Shown: one piece after another, positions 30,331 to 44,508 of the stretch
Position numbering within the stretch: the stretch's first letter is position 1
Layout: every line of letters begins with the position of its first letter
From: Eudromia elegans
Lineage: Eukaryota > Chordata > Aves > Tinamiformes > Tinamidae
Assembly: GCA_003342815.1 (NCBI GenBank)
Contig: PTEX01000054.1
Span: forward strand, 2,452,621-2,516,620
Length of the DNA stretch: 64,000 bases
Reading direction: 5' to 3'
Made by a program: the position numbers and the translations under genes
Notes under the pieces: model-generated
Told to the model about the DNA's origin: nothing
The model's database searches: none
The model's input: only the letters and a program-made list of their open reading frames with translations

Positions 30331-30388
30331 CTAGAATCACAGAATCATTACAGTTGGAATAGACCTTCAAGATCATCAAGTCCAATCA
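30331..30388 (-). mobile_element. CR1 LINE 3' tail fragment
   Basis: The plus strand shows TAGAATCACAGAATCATTAC followed by AGTTGGAATAGACCTTCAAGATCATCAAGTCCAAT, the reverse complement of an avian CR1 3' end with two copies of the terminal octamer-like repeat. Similarity to CR1 stops at about 30388; the sequence to its right does not continue the consensus as I know it. It is in the same orientation as CUX1. Confidence 0.85.
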
Positions 30389-32013
30389 AGTCCTGCTGCA
30401 CCTCTATCGCTTGCTGACCTTAGGGCAAGGCAAGCTCAGGCACCTCCAATGGATCTGAAACATTGGAAAGTTCTTCACACAACCTGTTCTTGACCTACCT
30501 GGATCTACTCTCATGAACTATCAAGAAAGTCGCCCTAACGGTAAACAGAGACCACATCCCTACACCAAACAATATACTGCAACTTAGCAGAACTGGCTAG
30601 TGCTCTTGTTATTTCGAAATGTCTTCAAAGCAAGTAAAATAATTACATCTTCTAAGAAACAGCACATTTAACAGCTAAATGTTCTACATTTATGAAGTCA
30701 ATGATGACTAATTCAGCTCTTTTAGGTTTCTGAAGTCCTGTCTACATGAGAGAGACTGGAATTGGTGGGCTAGGAGATGCAGCAGTACAACCTCGTGAAA
30801 CATTCATGCTTCACTAACATAAGAGCAGATTCTAGCAACAACTTTACTCTTGTAATTTCTGAGATTTAACTCATACTCACTTAACTCACACAACTCATAA
30901 CCTTCACTATTACATTAGTGAATCCAACTTCCACAAGAGGAGGGTGTGATGAACCACACCAAGACAACAGTGAACCAGAGCACACTTCTCCTGCAGACAA
31001 GATCTAATGAGAATCTTCCTTCACCGCAGCAAAATTTGGATGTGAGACTCTTCCCCGACCCCAAGACCTTCCCTTCACTAAAGACCGGTGCTGTTTGTTT
31101 ATTCACAGCAATACTGGGGAAATTGAGTTGTAAAATAAAGAACATACTACTTGTAAGATGAGAAATTATTCCTATTTGGGACACATATTCAGTAGGACAT
31201 GCAGGTAATCAGAAATGTAATTCTCATTAAAGGTAACTGTAGCTGCACACTTAAGTCCCTACGCAGACTTCTGAAAACATGCTCCCAATTTCTCTGCACT
31301 CTGATGGGAAGCACAGCAGTACAAAATCTGCTCCCAACTTATTGCCGATTTGGAAAGGAAACAATGTTGCTGCTTTACTACAACTGGTTTTGAGAGTACT
31401 CTACATGAATAATAAAGTCTGAGGTTAAATCTAGTCCTACCACCTCCCTCACGCATTCATCTTTGTAAGGAGAAATACAATTTTCTAACTTCAGGCATGG
31501 CATTTTCCTAACCGCAGCCCCACAGCTCCCGTCTGCCCCAAGCCCTCAGGTGAAGTGAGTGCTTCAGCAGCGTCCACAACTGAAACGTGAAATCCTGTAA
31601 ATGCTCGAGCTGCTGTTTCAGGCAGTAATTCTCCAAAATCACAACAGCTGGCTTTTAAAGTCCTGATCGTGCTAGTCGTGTGCTTCTCAGCAGAGACATG
31701 AAGGGAAGTCAAAGTAAGGGCCAGCACCAGTCAGCAACACTTTCTGTTGGTTTTCCAACAAAAATGGGCTGACTTTAGGTTCCAACAAGCCCTTCGGAGT
31801 ACAAAGTTTCACAGCCAAGAGGCTTTCAGTGGAAAAAAAAATGTAATACCTTGGCATTTTTGCATGGGCACATTGTACTGCACACGTTAGGGGCGCAAAC
31901 CCACCACCCATCACTGAGGCTGCACCGGGCACGGGGCTCTGCTCAGGGAGCTCCGCACCCACCGGGCTGCCAGGAACAAGATGCAAAGGCCCCAGAGACG
32001 GCCGAGCTCTTAC

Positions 32014-32061
32014 CTCTCCCTGGAAACTCTTCAGTAACGGAGCTACCTGTTTGCGCAGGTC
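32014..32061 (-). CDS. CUX1: CUX1 coding exon A (48 bp, probably third coding exon)
   Basis: This exon encodes DLRKQVAPLLKSFQGE, an exact match to my recollection of human CUX1 around residues 59-74. On the minus strand it is preceded by a pyrimidine-rich tract ending in CAG and followed by the donor GTAAGA. Both ends are phase 0, so its 48 bases are frame-neutral: skipping it would remove 16 residues without a frameshift. It belongs to the N-terminal domain shared by the Golgi CASP and nuclear CUX1 products, which leads into the coiled coil. An intron of about 9.9 kb separates it from the next exon. The preceding exon is outside the window or unrecognised, at least 31.9 kb upstream. No start codon belongs here; the ATG at the head of the surrounding open frame is intronic. 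Confidence 0.95.
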
Positions 32062-35000
32062 CTGGAAGACAGAAACAAGATATTCCATTAGATTTCACTG
32101 CATTTGATGGGAGCTATTGTTAAGTTAAAGGCATATCTAGAACTCAGTTTGAACTAGTCTGTGCTTCCAGCTTGACATGGACTTTATGAGCTCCCTCTTC
32201 AGCACCACATCACAGACTTTTGTTCTTAGACCAAGTTAAGTCACCTAAATGTTTCCAGATACTTCTTGTTTTCTCTCCTAGAGCGGCAGGAGGGTCAGTA
32301 GTGTCCTCCCATATCAACAGCAGCTATGACTTATGCCTCTATCAAAGCAAACCTGGCAGGTTATGCAGCATTTCCCACCTGCTTTGGGAGGCGAGAGGGC
32401 TCTGCACATTTTGCAATGTGTTTTCCCTGTGATGCAGCAGCAGGGACACCGGAGAAAATAACTGCAGCAACCATCAATGGCCAAGAAAGTGCCTGCAAAT
32501 CAGGCTGGAAGGTGGCACACCAGGTTGTAACCCGTAGCACAATTACAATCCAGGACACCGGATTTATAGTTGGGATGCCCGTTGCTCTCGAGAACCAGGA
32601 TTCAGTCCAGCCACAGCTAGAGGCGCTGGCAAATACGAGCTGTGCCGCGAGCGCCGAGCTGGCTGCGCGCGCCGACGAGCACCCACGGTCCTGGCACCTC
32701 ATGTTGCATGACACGAGTGATGTCAGCTCTCTGCCTCCATAGCCAGCTGGACTAAGAGGTTATTGCTGCTCAAGGGGTGGAGAAGCGGGAAAAGAAGGGG
32801 GAATGTGATGAGCATCCCAACGCCGAAAAGCTGGTCAGTCAAGCTGTCAAAAGGGGAGAAAAGCTGCCGGGGCCAAAAAGGATTGGATTCTCCAACCTGC
32901 TTGTTCAGCAAACTTGAGATGCTGACCACTCATCCCAGCAATCAAAGCGCGGCCAAGCAGAGCTCTCGCCAGAGTGGGAAAACTTATCGTGCTCAATTTC
33001 AACAGCAGCTTTTGGTGTTGCTGATGACGGTTTTAAAACATCTTATCACGGAGGTGAAGGCAGCTCGAAGCGACTTGGTGCTCGGACAAACACGTGTCCT
33101 TCCCATTACCAGCCTGGTGCAATCCTGGGACACAGTGACCATTACAGCACCTGGATTCCTGCAGCAGCAACACACAGGAGAGGAGCATCCTCGGCTAAAC
33201 ATCACCAAAACTCCAGACAGCTCCCAACAAAAGGGAAGTAAAAATACACGCACGCGAAAGTCAGGGCTCCATATGCCTCAAGTCACCAGCAAAAGCTCTG
33301 CTGCGGAGATTTATTTTTGGCAGACGGGCAAAATTCCTCATCAGACTTTGTCTCAAAATATTAAACTCACATCAAACAGCATTTTACCTTCCCCACACAA
33401 AAGCGCACGGAGAGAGACGCTCAGCTGTGGCCGGGGGGAATGTGCAGCGCGGCGCAGCAAGGACACTGTATGATTTATTATCTGTTTAAAGCGTAGTGGC
33501 CTTTACTGCCAGGGCTGTGATCAAAACAGGAAAAGCACCGAGCCCCAGCCCGCGCGCACGGCGAGCAAGTCACCACCACGGCTAAACAGGGAACGGGCTA
33601 GTTGAGCATAAAAGCAAATGATAATTTATCAGCCCAAACGGCTCGAAATATCCACACGTTCCTATGTGACCCTATTATTAGCCTGCTTTTCCAACGCCAT
33701 CCGAACGCGTTTGCTCTCGCTGTGGATGATTTATCAGGATGGAGCAGCGCTCGGCAAAGCTCTATTGTGGACACTGCGGTACCTGGAGTGGAGACTCAGA
33801 ATTGGGAAGCCCTACCAGGATCTGAATCAAATCTAATTGCTGAAAGGTAATATAGTGTTTTCCCCTTTGCAGTGGTATAAACAACTAGTTTGCAAATAGC
33901 AACACTGTGAAATCTGAGCCCAAATATATATTCTTTAACTCTCTTTCACATTATAGAAAAGACTCACTCTTCAGAAAATTCAACAAGAAAAAACCTATGG
34001 TAAGAACCTGGGCACCAAATACATGTTTCTGACAACTCAGCTATATTATTTGTCTGTCTCCATCTTAACACAGAACGTACAGTACAGAGGATGTGCCGAC
34101 GGTCAGGTTATCGACACCTTGTTTTTAATGCACTCGGGATGTGAAGCTGTCCAGCAGCTCCAGGTCACAGGCGTCACTACCTGTTTCGGGACTGGCTCAC
34201 GGCGAGCACGACACTTTGGTCTTTCTGTCACCTTACTCTGTCTTGCATCTCCTGCCCTGCAAATGGGTGCTACTTGGCACTGCAACGCTCAGCACTTTCT
34301 CCCAAGGACCACCCAACACCACAACAACCCTCAACACCTATTTAGGCTGGGGAGGGTGAAGCTGAAGCTGCAACCCAAGCGACAACCCTAGTGTGGACAA
34401 CACTCGGCTTCCAAGAGCCAGTGACAACAGCAAGTGCTCCCTTGGATAGAACGTGGGATGGGGAACATTCATTCCAGTAGAGCAGAAGAGGGTTCATCCC
34501 TGCATCCTCTGGGAACACAACTCCAGGTGCTTTGTGCACCCGTCTTATCTCACGGATGTTGCTGGGTCCCTCCTTCATCTGGCTCGAGCTGGAGAGGGGA
34601 GAGGTGAACACAGACGGGCCCAAAGCACTTGGTGCCAAGGCTGGTGACGGGCTGGGCTAATACGTACTTCATGCACCCAACCTGTCACTGCGACACCCAG
34701 AAAGGCAGTAAATGCATGAACGAGTTGGGGTAGATGCTCACTTTCCAACACACAGAGTTTATAGACTATAATTTTCTACCCATATTTATGAAGAAATACT
34801 GTAAAATACAGTTTCTCGAGCAGAAATGATGGTCAAACACATCTCGAAGTTCCCTAAGAGAAGCACTGAAGTCTCCAGGCTCAGTAAGTGTCAGCAGGCT
34901 GCTCTAGAAGGAACGAAAATCCCAGAGAGTTGCCCAAACAGGTATCGTACAATAGCTTAGATGACTTATTTAATTCCTAAAATGTAAGACAAATTACATC

Positions 35001-36571
35001 ATATGGGCAAACAATCCTATTGCTCAATTCACACAGAGATTTAACAAGATAGAAAACCTCTTATTGCCCAAGACTGCTGAAGTATTTACTTGAAACCTGA
35101 TCATTAAAGAATGAATCACTTTGTTATCAATTTGCTATGATTTTTTAGCTATTTTAATACATTAGCGTGCCAGCTTTTTCTCCGCACAGAAAAAAAACCA
35201 TTTACATTTCATTTATAGATAGGCTTTTGCCTAGCACAACGATAAATAAGAAATCCTGATTTACAGTAGCAAAATGTACACCGTGGTACTTTTTGAAATA
35301 TTTCAGCTCACAGATCCTGTGCAAATTCCATTAGCTTTAATTATTTATTAGCAGTAGATTTAGATTACTGTTCTTGACCTATTTTTCAGTGTATGGACCC
35401 ACCCAGCACAAAGTGAAAAAAATATATTCCATTTGCGCACGGCGGATATTGCCTGCGAGCAGAGTTCCAGCTTGATGCAGAAAACGAAGCAGGAACCCAT
35501 CCATGGTGACTCATGGTGAGAAATCTGCACTTCAGGAAGCGGGACGGAGCAGGGCAAAAACAGACCCCTCCAAAAATATAATACAGGTTCCCTGACGAGC
35601 GATGGGGTTTGCAATGTTTTATCCGTCTCAGGTGTAACCTGGCACGACTTCAGGCACGGGCTGGCCCTCACGGAGGGCACCCTCCACAGCTGACCTGCAG
35701 AGGAGGCTTCAGATGCTCCTTGGGAAACCACTCATGGAGTTTCCACCAAACTTGACGTTTTGCATGGATTTGGCAGCCCTGGGAAAAACGAGTCTGGAGC
35801 CACCAAGGACTTGAGGGCTGGCCCGGTGGCTCACGGCCTTGGCAAGGAGGGAAGCTCTGCAGCCCAACACGTGTCTAAGCACTGCGGTCCAGTTCCCAGC
35901 GCCAGCCCAAACGCAGCCCAACGCTCCACGCTGTCCAAAGGGGAGGCAATTCAGTGTAAAGCCCTAATTGTGCCGGCAGCTTCCCAGCCTGGCTCCAAGG
36001 TGAGCGGAACCGCGCGCGCATCCGCATGGTGCTCGCTTGCTCATCTGAAGCGTGCAGCTATAGAGCCTCAGCCGGGACCAAGTGCCACGTTTACACCACC
36101 TGCAAACAGTCCTGGGGGGCAAACAGAGGAAAAGAAGCCCAGAGGGCTGGATTTTTTAAAAGAGAAGGACCGGGAAAGATAGGGACTCGCTCCTTGGTGC
36201 GCTTTCCTCGCTGCCATCAAAGCACGAGGGCCCAGCAGAGCATCACACCGCACTCAAGAGCGGATTCAAACGGGACATGTTTGTGCAACAATAAATCAAC
36301 AAAGCTAGGCCAGGCTTATCTTCCACGAACTCAGGAGGGGGAGGTGGCAAACTGCACTTAAGGAAAAATAGTTTTACTGTTGCTAGCCTAAGCTCTGCTG
36401 TCTATCGGAAACNGCTAAATTTAGCCAGCCAGCTTTTGATGATAGCAACGGAAATTAATTCAAGGGTTCTCTTTCTTTCTTTCTTTTTTTGAGCTCTGGA
36501 AAGTAACTCATCTTCTCGAAGCTCTCTCCAAGAGCTGGGACGCGGTGCCGCCCTGTGCTCCCTGGCCTGCT

Positions 36572-36596
36572 TCCTCCTCCTCCTCCTCCTCCTCCC
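36572..36596. repeat. TCC trinucleotide repeat
   Basis: About eight uninterrupted TCC units on the plus strand. A TTTC-rich run lies about 100 bases to the left (36470-36489). Confidence 0.95.
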
Positions 36597-39500
36597 CCAT
36601 ATGGAGGCAGGGCTGCTCCTTGCACTGTGGCAATTGAGGAACTTGAGGCACTTCAGCAAACTCGCTATCTCTTGGCCGGAGCTGTTTGGCTCCGACCGAT
36701 GACTCGGAGAAGTCCATAAACGTCTGGAGGATCCGTGCAGGCTTTTCCTTGTGTGACTATATATGGCAACCACAGATCAAGTTATCTGCAATCGGTTTAA
36801 CCTCAGCTTCAAGCTTTTTACCTTATTTCTATCTTCGCTGCAAGCTTCCTGCAACGCTGCTAAATTAGGCAGCCCCTGCCAAGCAACTGCTTCCCTCAAC
36901 AGCATTTTTCCGCTCTTTACATGATTATAAAGTTATGTTCAAAAATACTTAAGCTATGATACACTTCAGTAAAAATGGACATTTATACGTGCAATCAGTG
37001 AACAAGAACGAGACCGCGCGACGTTCCCGTTCCGCTTACAGCTGCGAGCCGGGACGCGTCCCGCTCCGGACTTCCCGCTCCTTCCATTACTTCTTGCCTG
37101 AAGGAGGAATTACCACCGAGTGTCGCGCAAGGTCTAAGCACAAACAGGCAAAAGCAGCGAAACTCGCTCCTTGCAAACGAAGGAAGGTTGGACCGGACTG
37201 CGACCTCCTCCAGCCCTAGGGCAGGGACACCAGCGACTCCGCAGGCTCCGCTCGGCTCCTTGCTGCAGGGCTCTGGCACCACGTTCACCGCTCACACCGC
37301 GGAACACCGAAAACCCCAAAAGGGATTTCCAGGGAAAAATCGGGTCCTGAGAGAGGAGAAATTACACCTTCCCCTCTTATTCAAGATCCAATTTTTTTTC
37401 CCTTTTTTCCTCTCCCTTTTTCCCTCTTTTTTTTACTTCCCTGAAGTTAATACCTAGAGTGAGCACTGCAGAGGGCCTCTCCATGATGCTGATGCACTTC
37501 CCGCTGCTCAAGGACCCCTCAGCTTATTAACACTATGAAGCTACAATGCATTTTTAATTTTAATGGAAACACCGTATTTTGAAATGCAACAGCTGAACAA
37601 ACCCTCTTTAGACCCAAAGCATATAAAGTTTTTCAACAAAACACACTGCCTTACGAGCTCCACAACATTTCTGAAGCTGCTTTTTTTCCTCCTAGGAAGG
37701 CAGGGCTTACACTGAGGCCTTTGGCAGCAGCAAAGGCAAGTTGGGCAAGTGACATTATGGACTCTCCTTATCAACATTCCTTGTTTATTTTATCAGAATC
37801 AATATTGATTTAGCAACTTGTTTGACTTTACACTTCCACTTACTGGATCCAGACTGTCTATACTTAGAAAAGGATAGAAGAGTTAATTATAAACTCGATT
37901 TTGAGTTTTCACCTGGCTGAAAGCTTCCAGTAATGTAACCAAGCAGTATCACCAAGCCCTCTGGATAGACCTAGCTGTTGCACACAAGACTAAGGTGGAT
38001 GTGGGATAACCTACGCAAGACTCCAGGGGTGATCATGCCTTTCGTGAAACCCTTCGACATTCAAAGATGAAAAATTGGGCAAAAACTGCACTCCATGATG
38101 ACCAAATGGAAAATCTGGACTTAGCAGCCCTTTCCAGCCGTTTTGCTGAAAGGCACTTGGTGCGAGGACTGGACTCACAGCGTTTCCATAAATCAAAATA
38201 TCCATTACTATCTTGGATCTAACACTCAATTCGTCTTAGCCCCTCCGCAGTCTGGAGTGATCTCACCTCGTTTAAGCAGTTTGTGAAATGCAAAGACTGG
38301 GGCATACCCTTCTTGGAGGCCTTTTTTGAAATACATCTATATAAAACCTCTTCATAGCACATTTAAACAGGCCACTAGAAACAGTGAGCTAACTTTCTAA
38401 TTAGAAAACGGTGCTATTTTATCCTAATGCTGTTCAAATGCCGAGATTTCATCGCGAGGGATGTAATTGCGAGTGAGACGAGTGACTCCCATCTGGGAAC
38501 ACAAAATAAACATCTTTACACTATTATAACTGCATCCATATTCTGGAGCAGAGCAACTGAAAACCCACATGCCCGCCCACTGCTAACCGACATCTATTTC
38601 TATACCACTCCCAACCGAAAACCAGCCTCAGGGCTGTGGGATCAGACCCACAGCCTCCTCCCTTGGGCACAGCCCGGTCCCCCTGGCCTTGGAAGCCACG
38701 TTAGCACCTGCACAAAGTTTCTACTCGACACTATTGGAGGGGAAAATGACCACCTCTTTGGAGATGATCCAGCGACTGAAACAACTTCTGCAGCGTCTAA
38801 ACAGTCCTTCAGGTCTGGGCAGGACGGAGGCAATCTGCTTGCTGATCAAAGCAGATGCTACTGCCTATTTTTGATGCTGTTCTTGAAGTTGTTGCAATAA
38901 TTAGGAGTACAGGGAGATGCTTCAATGCCGTTATCAGGTGTTGGGAGCATAGACACCTGTTGTGTAGAATTGCAAGGGAAAAAACATACTTGGTTGGAAA
39001 AAAATATATACATGAAAGTATATTTTTTTTAATCGTCCAGAAGGCAGGGGATATGACTGCAGTACAAGGCTGTGTTGTTGAAGACCTGGTCTAACAGAAA
39101 TCAAGCAAGACCAATGCACATACGGGGTCTCCAAGTTGCAACCTGCCAACCTCCAAGCACGTCATTTGGGATGTAATTTTTATGGCTTTCCATCCTCCTC
39201 CTGCACCAAGCACCGGGCAGAAGAGGACACGTTCCCACCCTGCCTCTCATGTCCAGAGCGGTTCCTACCAGCCGCTCGACATCAACTGGGATTTCCTAGG
39301 TGAGCTCGGGAATCCATCTCACCCTGCTCACGTGCTGTGTCCCTGCACGCACGTTCAGCACCTTCCCAACCATCACTTCCCTGAGGAGTAAAGCACTACT
39401 GGGATCCAAACCAGGCATCCCATTGGGGTCATAAACAACTTGCCCGATACTTTGGCTTTTCAGCTCAATTACATTAACATCTCCACTCGAGAGCGCTGCC

Positions 39501-41673
39501 CACTCACAAGCACGCCAAGGAGCGCTCGAAGTTCACGCAACAGAAACAGTCTCCAGATCAGCTTACAGAGATATTTAATTGCTGAGTAAAATACAACGGC
39601 TTATGTTGCAACAGCAAAAAGCCCTCCTGAAAAAGTGTGAAAATTACGGCTCATTTTTATGTCAGCTCGAGTACGAAAGCATAAATCACAGCCCTTGCAT
39701 TAACTAAGCAGGGGAATTTCGATTTATGCAAGTAGGAAGCCAGAATTATTAAAACCTTCTTCTGAACCAGGACTGTTAACTAATAGCTATTTTGCCCCTT
39801 ATCAGCTGCACAAACAACAATGGATTTTAAATCAACCGAACGACCTGTGAACCTTCCCCGAGCACAGGGCATGGGATTGAAGCCAGCCAAGAAAGTTTCA
39901 CTGGAGTCAAGAGGGCTCCTCACAAGGGGCACATGTGGAGAGAGTTAAAGCCTCAAACCACTATTTTTTTCCCCCCTACTCAAGTGTCAGCTGCGATAAG
40001 CCAAAATTAACAACCCTGCCCTGCACAGCTTCAAATCAAGGAGGGAGAAAAAAAGATCGCCTTGCTATTCAGGGTATTTTAAGTTGCACAGGAGCATGGT
40101 GTCTAAATATAGCTGCAACAACAAGAGACAGCATTGTCCCTTTGGGCACGCTCAATATTATCTCGCAATTCCCATCTTCCTGGGCTGAACGTCGCATTCG
40201 GCTTCTTGTTATTCTTCTTACTTACCAAAGCGTGTGTTAACTCCTCCTTAGCTCTAGATGGATCAATTTAGCAAGAGGAGCAAATAAACAAACTAAAATA
40301 AAGGGAAATCTGGATTACTGGAATTTGCAGGAAAGATTTCAGTAATTCCGCTAGCTCCGCATTACTGTCCAACGAACAGGGACTCTGTTTCCTGAGTAGA
40401 CTGTGAATCTGTTGTTAGAATGAAGAGTGCATCAACACCGAGCGTCTCCAGCATCCTCAAACTGAAAGCTAACGCAATATTGTTAGAGGTTTAAGTGTCT
40501 AAGTATTTTTCTCCAGGAATCGTGCATCTCATTTTCACATTTCAATCAAAAGCATTAAGAAACACATCAGTAACTACTATTTTCAAGACACTTCCTACGA
40601 GTGCAGCTACACTATTTGAAATCCAGCAGATTGATTTGAGCTTTTAAAATCGAACACCCAGTTGCAGGCGACACAGTTGGTCCTGACTTGTGCAGTATTT
40701 AAAAGCGTAATGCATGTTCACTTAATGTACCTAATACACTTGGAAGATTGACAGCATTTCATTTTTAAGCTGGCTTCTATATAAAATTTAATTTTTAAAG
40801 GCACCTATAAATTATCCATGACACCTGTTCTGAGAAAAAGGCAATTCCCATCCTCAGCGTGGCAGGATCCGTTTGTCTTGTGAAACACACTCCTCTCATT
40901 CAAGCAACTTTAAAGCCATCCTGACATATGTTTTTCGAGTGGTGTGTAACTATTCCAGGATTTCATTATTTAGACAAGTCCCATTCTAATGTAATGACAA
41001 CATTAAGTAAACACGCCTATTTCTGGTGCTGTAATCCCATGGCTCTAGCGACAAATGACGAGACTGTTAGTAAGCGATAGGCCCAGATACCCCACAAACA
41101 AACCATTGTGCCCGTAACCACAGAGCAAATTTACCCAGGCGAGAGCAGGGCCGGGACAGGCAGAAAAGCCCTCGCTGCAAGGGAAGCACAGACGCTGCCC
41201 TTCCCTTCCCTAGGGTTATCGTTCCCCTTGGGAAAAGGGGAAGACCTCGATGCTGCTGCTTTGCTCCCTTTCCCTGGAAACACCATGGAGTGATGCCAGC
41301 ACACGGGCCTGGTTTGCAAAGCTGGCACACAGGATTTCCCTGAGCCGTAGCTAGAAAGCTGAGAGCTCCTAACCAGCGCTTATTCACGCTCTGAATGCAA
41401 CCCAGTGCAAACCCCTGGCGTGGGGAGGCTGCTTGCTACAAGAATCAGGCTCAACATTTTCAAGAACAAGCTCTTCGAAGCTCCTCTGTTTGTTTGATTT
41501 TGGTCACAATCATTTCCTTCCTGAAACCACAGATAAAAATACCTTTTCTCAACGTGCTAAAGCCTCAAGGCAGTTTTTGTTCTAACCCTCTGCAGAAAGT
41601 GCTTGGAAAGGAAGTGTCAGGAGAGATGGAGCAGGAGAGCAAAGCACATGCAAGGGGCTGTCACACTCCTATC

Positions 41674-41724
41674 AGATAGATAGATAGACAGACAGACAAG
41701 ACAGACAGACAAGACAGACAGATA
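41674..41724. repeat. GATA/GACA microsatellite with 13-bp higher-order unit
   Basis: The tract starts with three GATA-type tetramers and continues as GACAGACAGACAA repeated with a 13-base period, ending in GATA. The tetramer family is the Bkm type common in sauropsid genomes. Confidence 0.95.
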
Positions 41725-44508
41725 TTTTTCCCTACAGTCAAAATAGTTGGTATATGAGATCAAATCAACCACGGGGGACCCATTTTCACACCCCTTTAGC
41801 CACAGCTCCCTTTGGAGATATCTAACCACTTCAGAGCAGAGTTTTGGTTCTTCTAACCCAGATGCAGCCGTAACCCAAACGGTGAGGGGACGATGTCACC
41901 GGGATGCACAGCGGGAGCCACCACCTCGCACAAGCCACCTAACCCGCTCCCCGTGACTCAGACCACCTCTTACTACAGCACAGCACAAACATGGTGCGGT
42001 AACCCCGGTTCCTCTCCATCCACATAACTCCATTTTGGTCATTCTGCTCTTCCTCTATCATTACCATATGGTCACAATTTACCATTTCATACTTTAATAT
42101 CTCCAGCTGCTGTGCACTGATGCTGCAGTTTGCCAAGATGCACTCAGGGTAACTTCCATATCCTTACCTGTGTTACAAAATAAGGGCCACAAATAGCTTT
42201 TAAATGCCTGTAGTCATCTTCCATGAACAGTACAAAGCACCTCCACCCAGAACATTTCTTAAAGATTCAACACAATAAAAAAAACCTCGGTTTTGTTTTC
42301 AAGTCTAATATACAGGGCTCTTGTCACCCTTCTTCTCAGTCTGCAACCAGTTAAGCTCCCGCATTCATGTCTGCAGAGAAGCATCCTCTAAATTCAACGC
42401 TTGGTTTCAAGGAAGTTTAATCTTGAAGCAATCATTGCAACAAGTGCTCCAGTTCTATATGAACATATCATAAACTGTCACCAAGTCTTCATAGCCAATT
42501 TGTCATAGAGCAGCAAAACAGACACTGCCTGCCTCCCCGTCGGTAATTGTGAGGCACTGTCTCGCGGATGCTGAGATCCCGCTCTCTGGTCAGGGCAAAC
42601 ATAAATCAAAGAAAAAAATCTGCTCTATTAAATCTATTTGCTCTCAGAGAACTGGGATTTATCATCTTCTAAAACAAGTGGTCAATACGATTCAGAAGCG
42701 CTTAGTGCAGATCTTGATGAATCAGGATGCCACCGGGGCTGCTGTAATTGTATTTGAGGGGAATCCGCAAGCAGAGAGGCGAATGCTGCATTTATTCCGG
42801 TGCAGAGATGGTCCTGGCATTAAACGCATTGCAGACATAGCGGGATTTTCCCTCTGCATCCCCTCATGAACGCTGGGGGCACTGGAGGGAATCCCAGGAG
42901 CGGCAGCACCATTCCCGGATGGATTAACACAGCTCAGGGACTTGGGAATGGTGGGGCACTGCGCTCACCTCGAATCTCACGCAGCTTCCCGGCACAGCAC
43001 AAGGAGGTAGTTTCCCATTCGGGACAAGAATTTAGTCCCGAAGGACAGAAAGGAGGTTTAAGTAGCACAACCACCTAATTAATAAAGAAATGAATACAGT
43101 TATAATGCAGCAGCAACTCTGGGAGTTATTACACGAGCCGCAAACTGATCTCTCCTCCCTGTCGCTTTTGGGGCAGAGGAATCTGATTCTGCTGCTGTCA
43201 CTAAATTTTGCTGCAAACTGAAGCTCCTCCTGAACGAGACACTCTAGTGCTGAGCTCAGAACACTTCCAAACAGCTCAAAAGAGCATTGCTCGTGGCGCC
43301 CGGCCAGGCGGTCTCGAAACTTGGATGGCCAATTTGCATCTGGTTTCACTTTTCGGTAACTACACAAGAAACCCGGGCAGCGTTACCGACAAGCCCCAAC
43401 AGGAAAGCTCTCAAACCGACTCGGGAACTGATTAAAAGCCTATTTGGAGCTGAGCTGCAGATAAAAACCAACCCGAAAGCGAAGGGCTTGCACAGCCCAC
43501 CCTCGTGCCTGGATATCCTGGTGACGAGGGGGCTCCTGGTGCTGCAGGAACCATTTCCTGCTCCCTGCTGGGCTGCTGTGGAAATCCTCGACCCGTTTCA
43601 TTGAGCTCAAGTCTGCAGCGTTTGCTGAGTCCTGAACAGGGGACGGGAGCAGGGTAATGGTTTTGCAGGATGAGAGAGCCCTGCAAACCTGGGGCTTTGC
43701 TGCTCAGCACTGCTGTGAGGCTCCAGGCAGTAAAACCCGGGACAGCGAGGGCTGGGGAGCCCAGCACATGGTCCGACCTTGTCGCTTCCCTGGGGGTCTC
43801 CAGTAGCACAGAAACCCCCTGCGTGAGTTCTCTAGGGCCCCATTTCATTCTGCGTTCTCCTCCCTGCACACACAATATCCCCATTTCCAACATTTGACAA
43901 CTATGGAGGGAAAGGAGATTCACTGGTGAGAGCCTCCATTTGGCCCCAAAATGTTACCCTAGCAGCTAGAATCAGGCATTCCTGTTCCTGCTGCTGCTCC
44001 TTCTGACAGCTCCGTATTACAGCCCTGTTCACAACCTGGCCAACGAACCACTGAGGTTTTTAAGCCATCTTTGCAGGTGGTTTATTTTTGCACTCTCACT
44101 CAAAACTATAAATCATATTCCAACCCTTTCCAGTTTTGCACTATGGCCATAACAAGCCAAACGGAAGCAGGAGTCGGGATCCCTGCGTGCCGCTCTCTGC
44201 CCCGGCCAGGACGCGGTCTCGTGGTGGGCAAGAGGACAGCCCCATGGCCGCAGCACAGCGAGGCAGACACGGGGCTGCTGCTGGCAGGGACGGGAGACAC
44301 TTCTGCACCACGCCCCCCACCGGGAACGGCCCCGCGAGGAAAACGGGTCCTCCATTCCCAGGTCAGCTCACACCCAGTGCACTCTTTGCTGGAGGAAACG
44401 GCGCAGCAAGAATTAAAAGCACTCTTAACAGGCCATTCTCTGCTCTAAATGCGACTGTTATGAGTCATTTTAGTATAAATTTGAGAAGTGTTTTAGCCTA
44501 TTTTCATC

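Larger units (their letters stand above)
22146..32013 (-). other. CUX1: CUX1 intron between exons A and B (9.9 kb)
   Basis: Donor GTAAGA and acceptor CCCGTTTTAG bound it. Two short CR1 LINE tails are embedded at 25257-25312 and 30331-30388. There are moderately GC-rich stretches around 22.95-23.1, 23.7-24.0 and 26.33-26.6 kb. The remainder is A+T-leaning intron DNA with chance open frames and no recognised gene. Confidence 0.85.

Noticed and set aside
31687-32088. 133-residue frame containing exon A as a single coding unit
   Set aside because: Only 48 bases match CUX1; both flanks begin at consensus splice sites and read into unrelated sequence.
32763-33473. Longest open frame in the window, 236 residues, plus strand
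   Set aside because: It is rich in Ser, Thr, Gln and Lys with no domain I recognise, sits in a GC-rich part of the CUX1 intron, and the opposite strand is also open. It fits a chance frame.
41939-42136. Minus-strand frame starting MANCSISAQQLEILKYEMVN
   Set aside because: It looked briefly like a helical coding exon, but no splice boundaries or family match could be found and it does not fit CUX1 residues 1-58.
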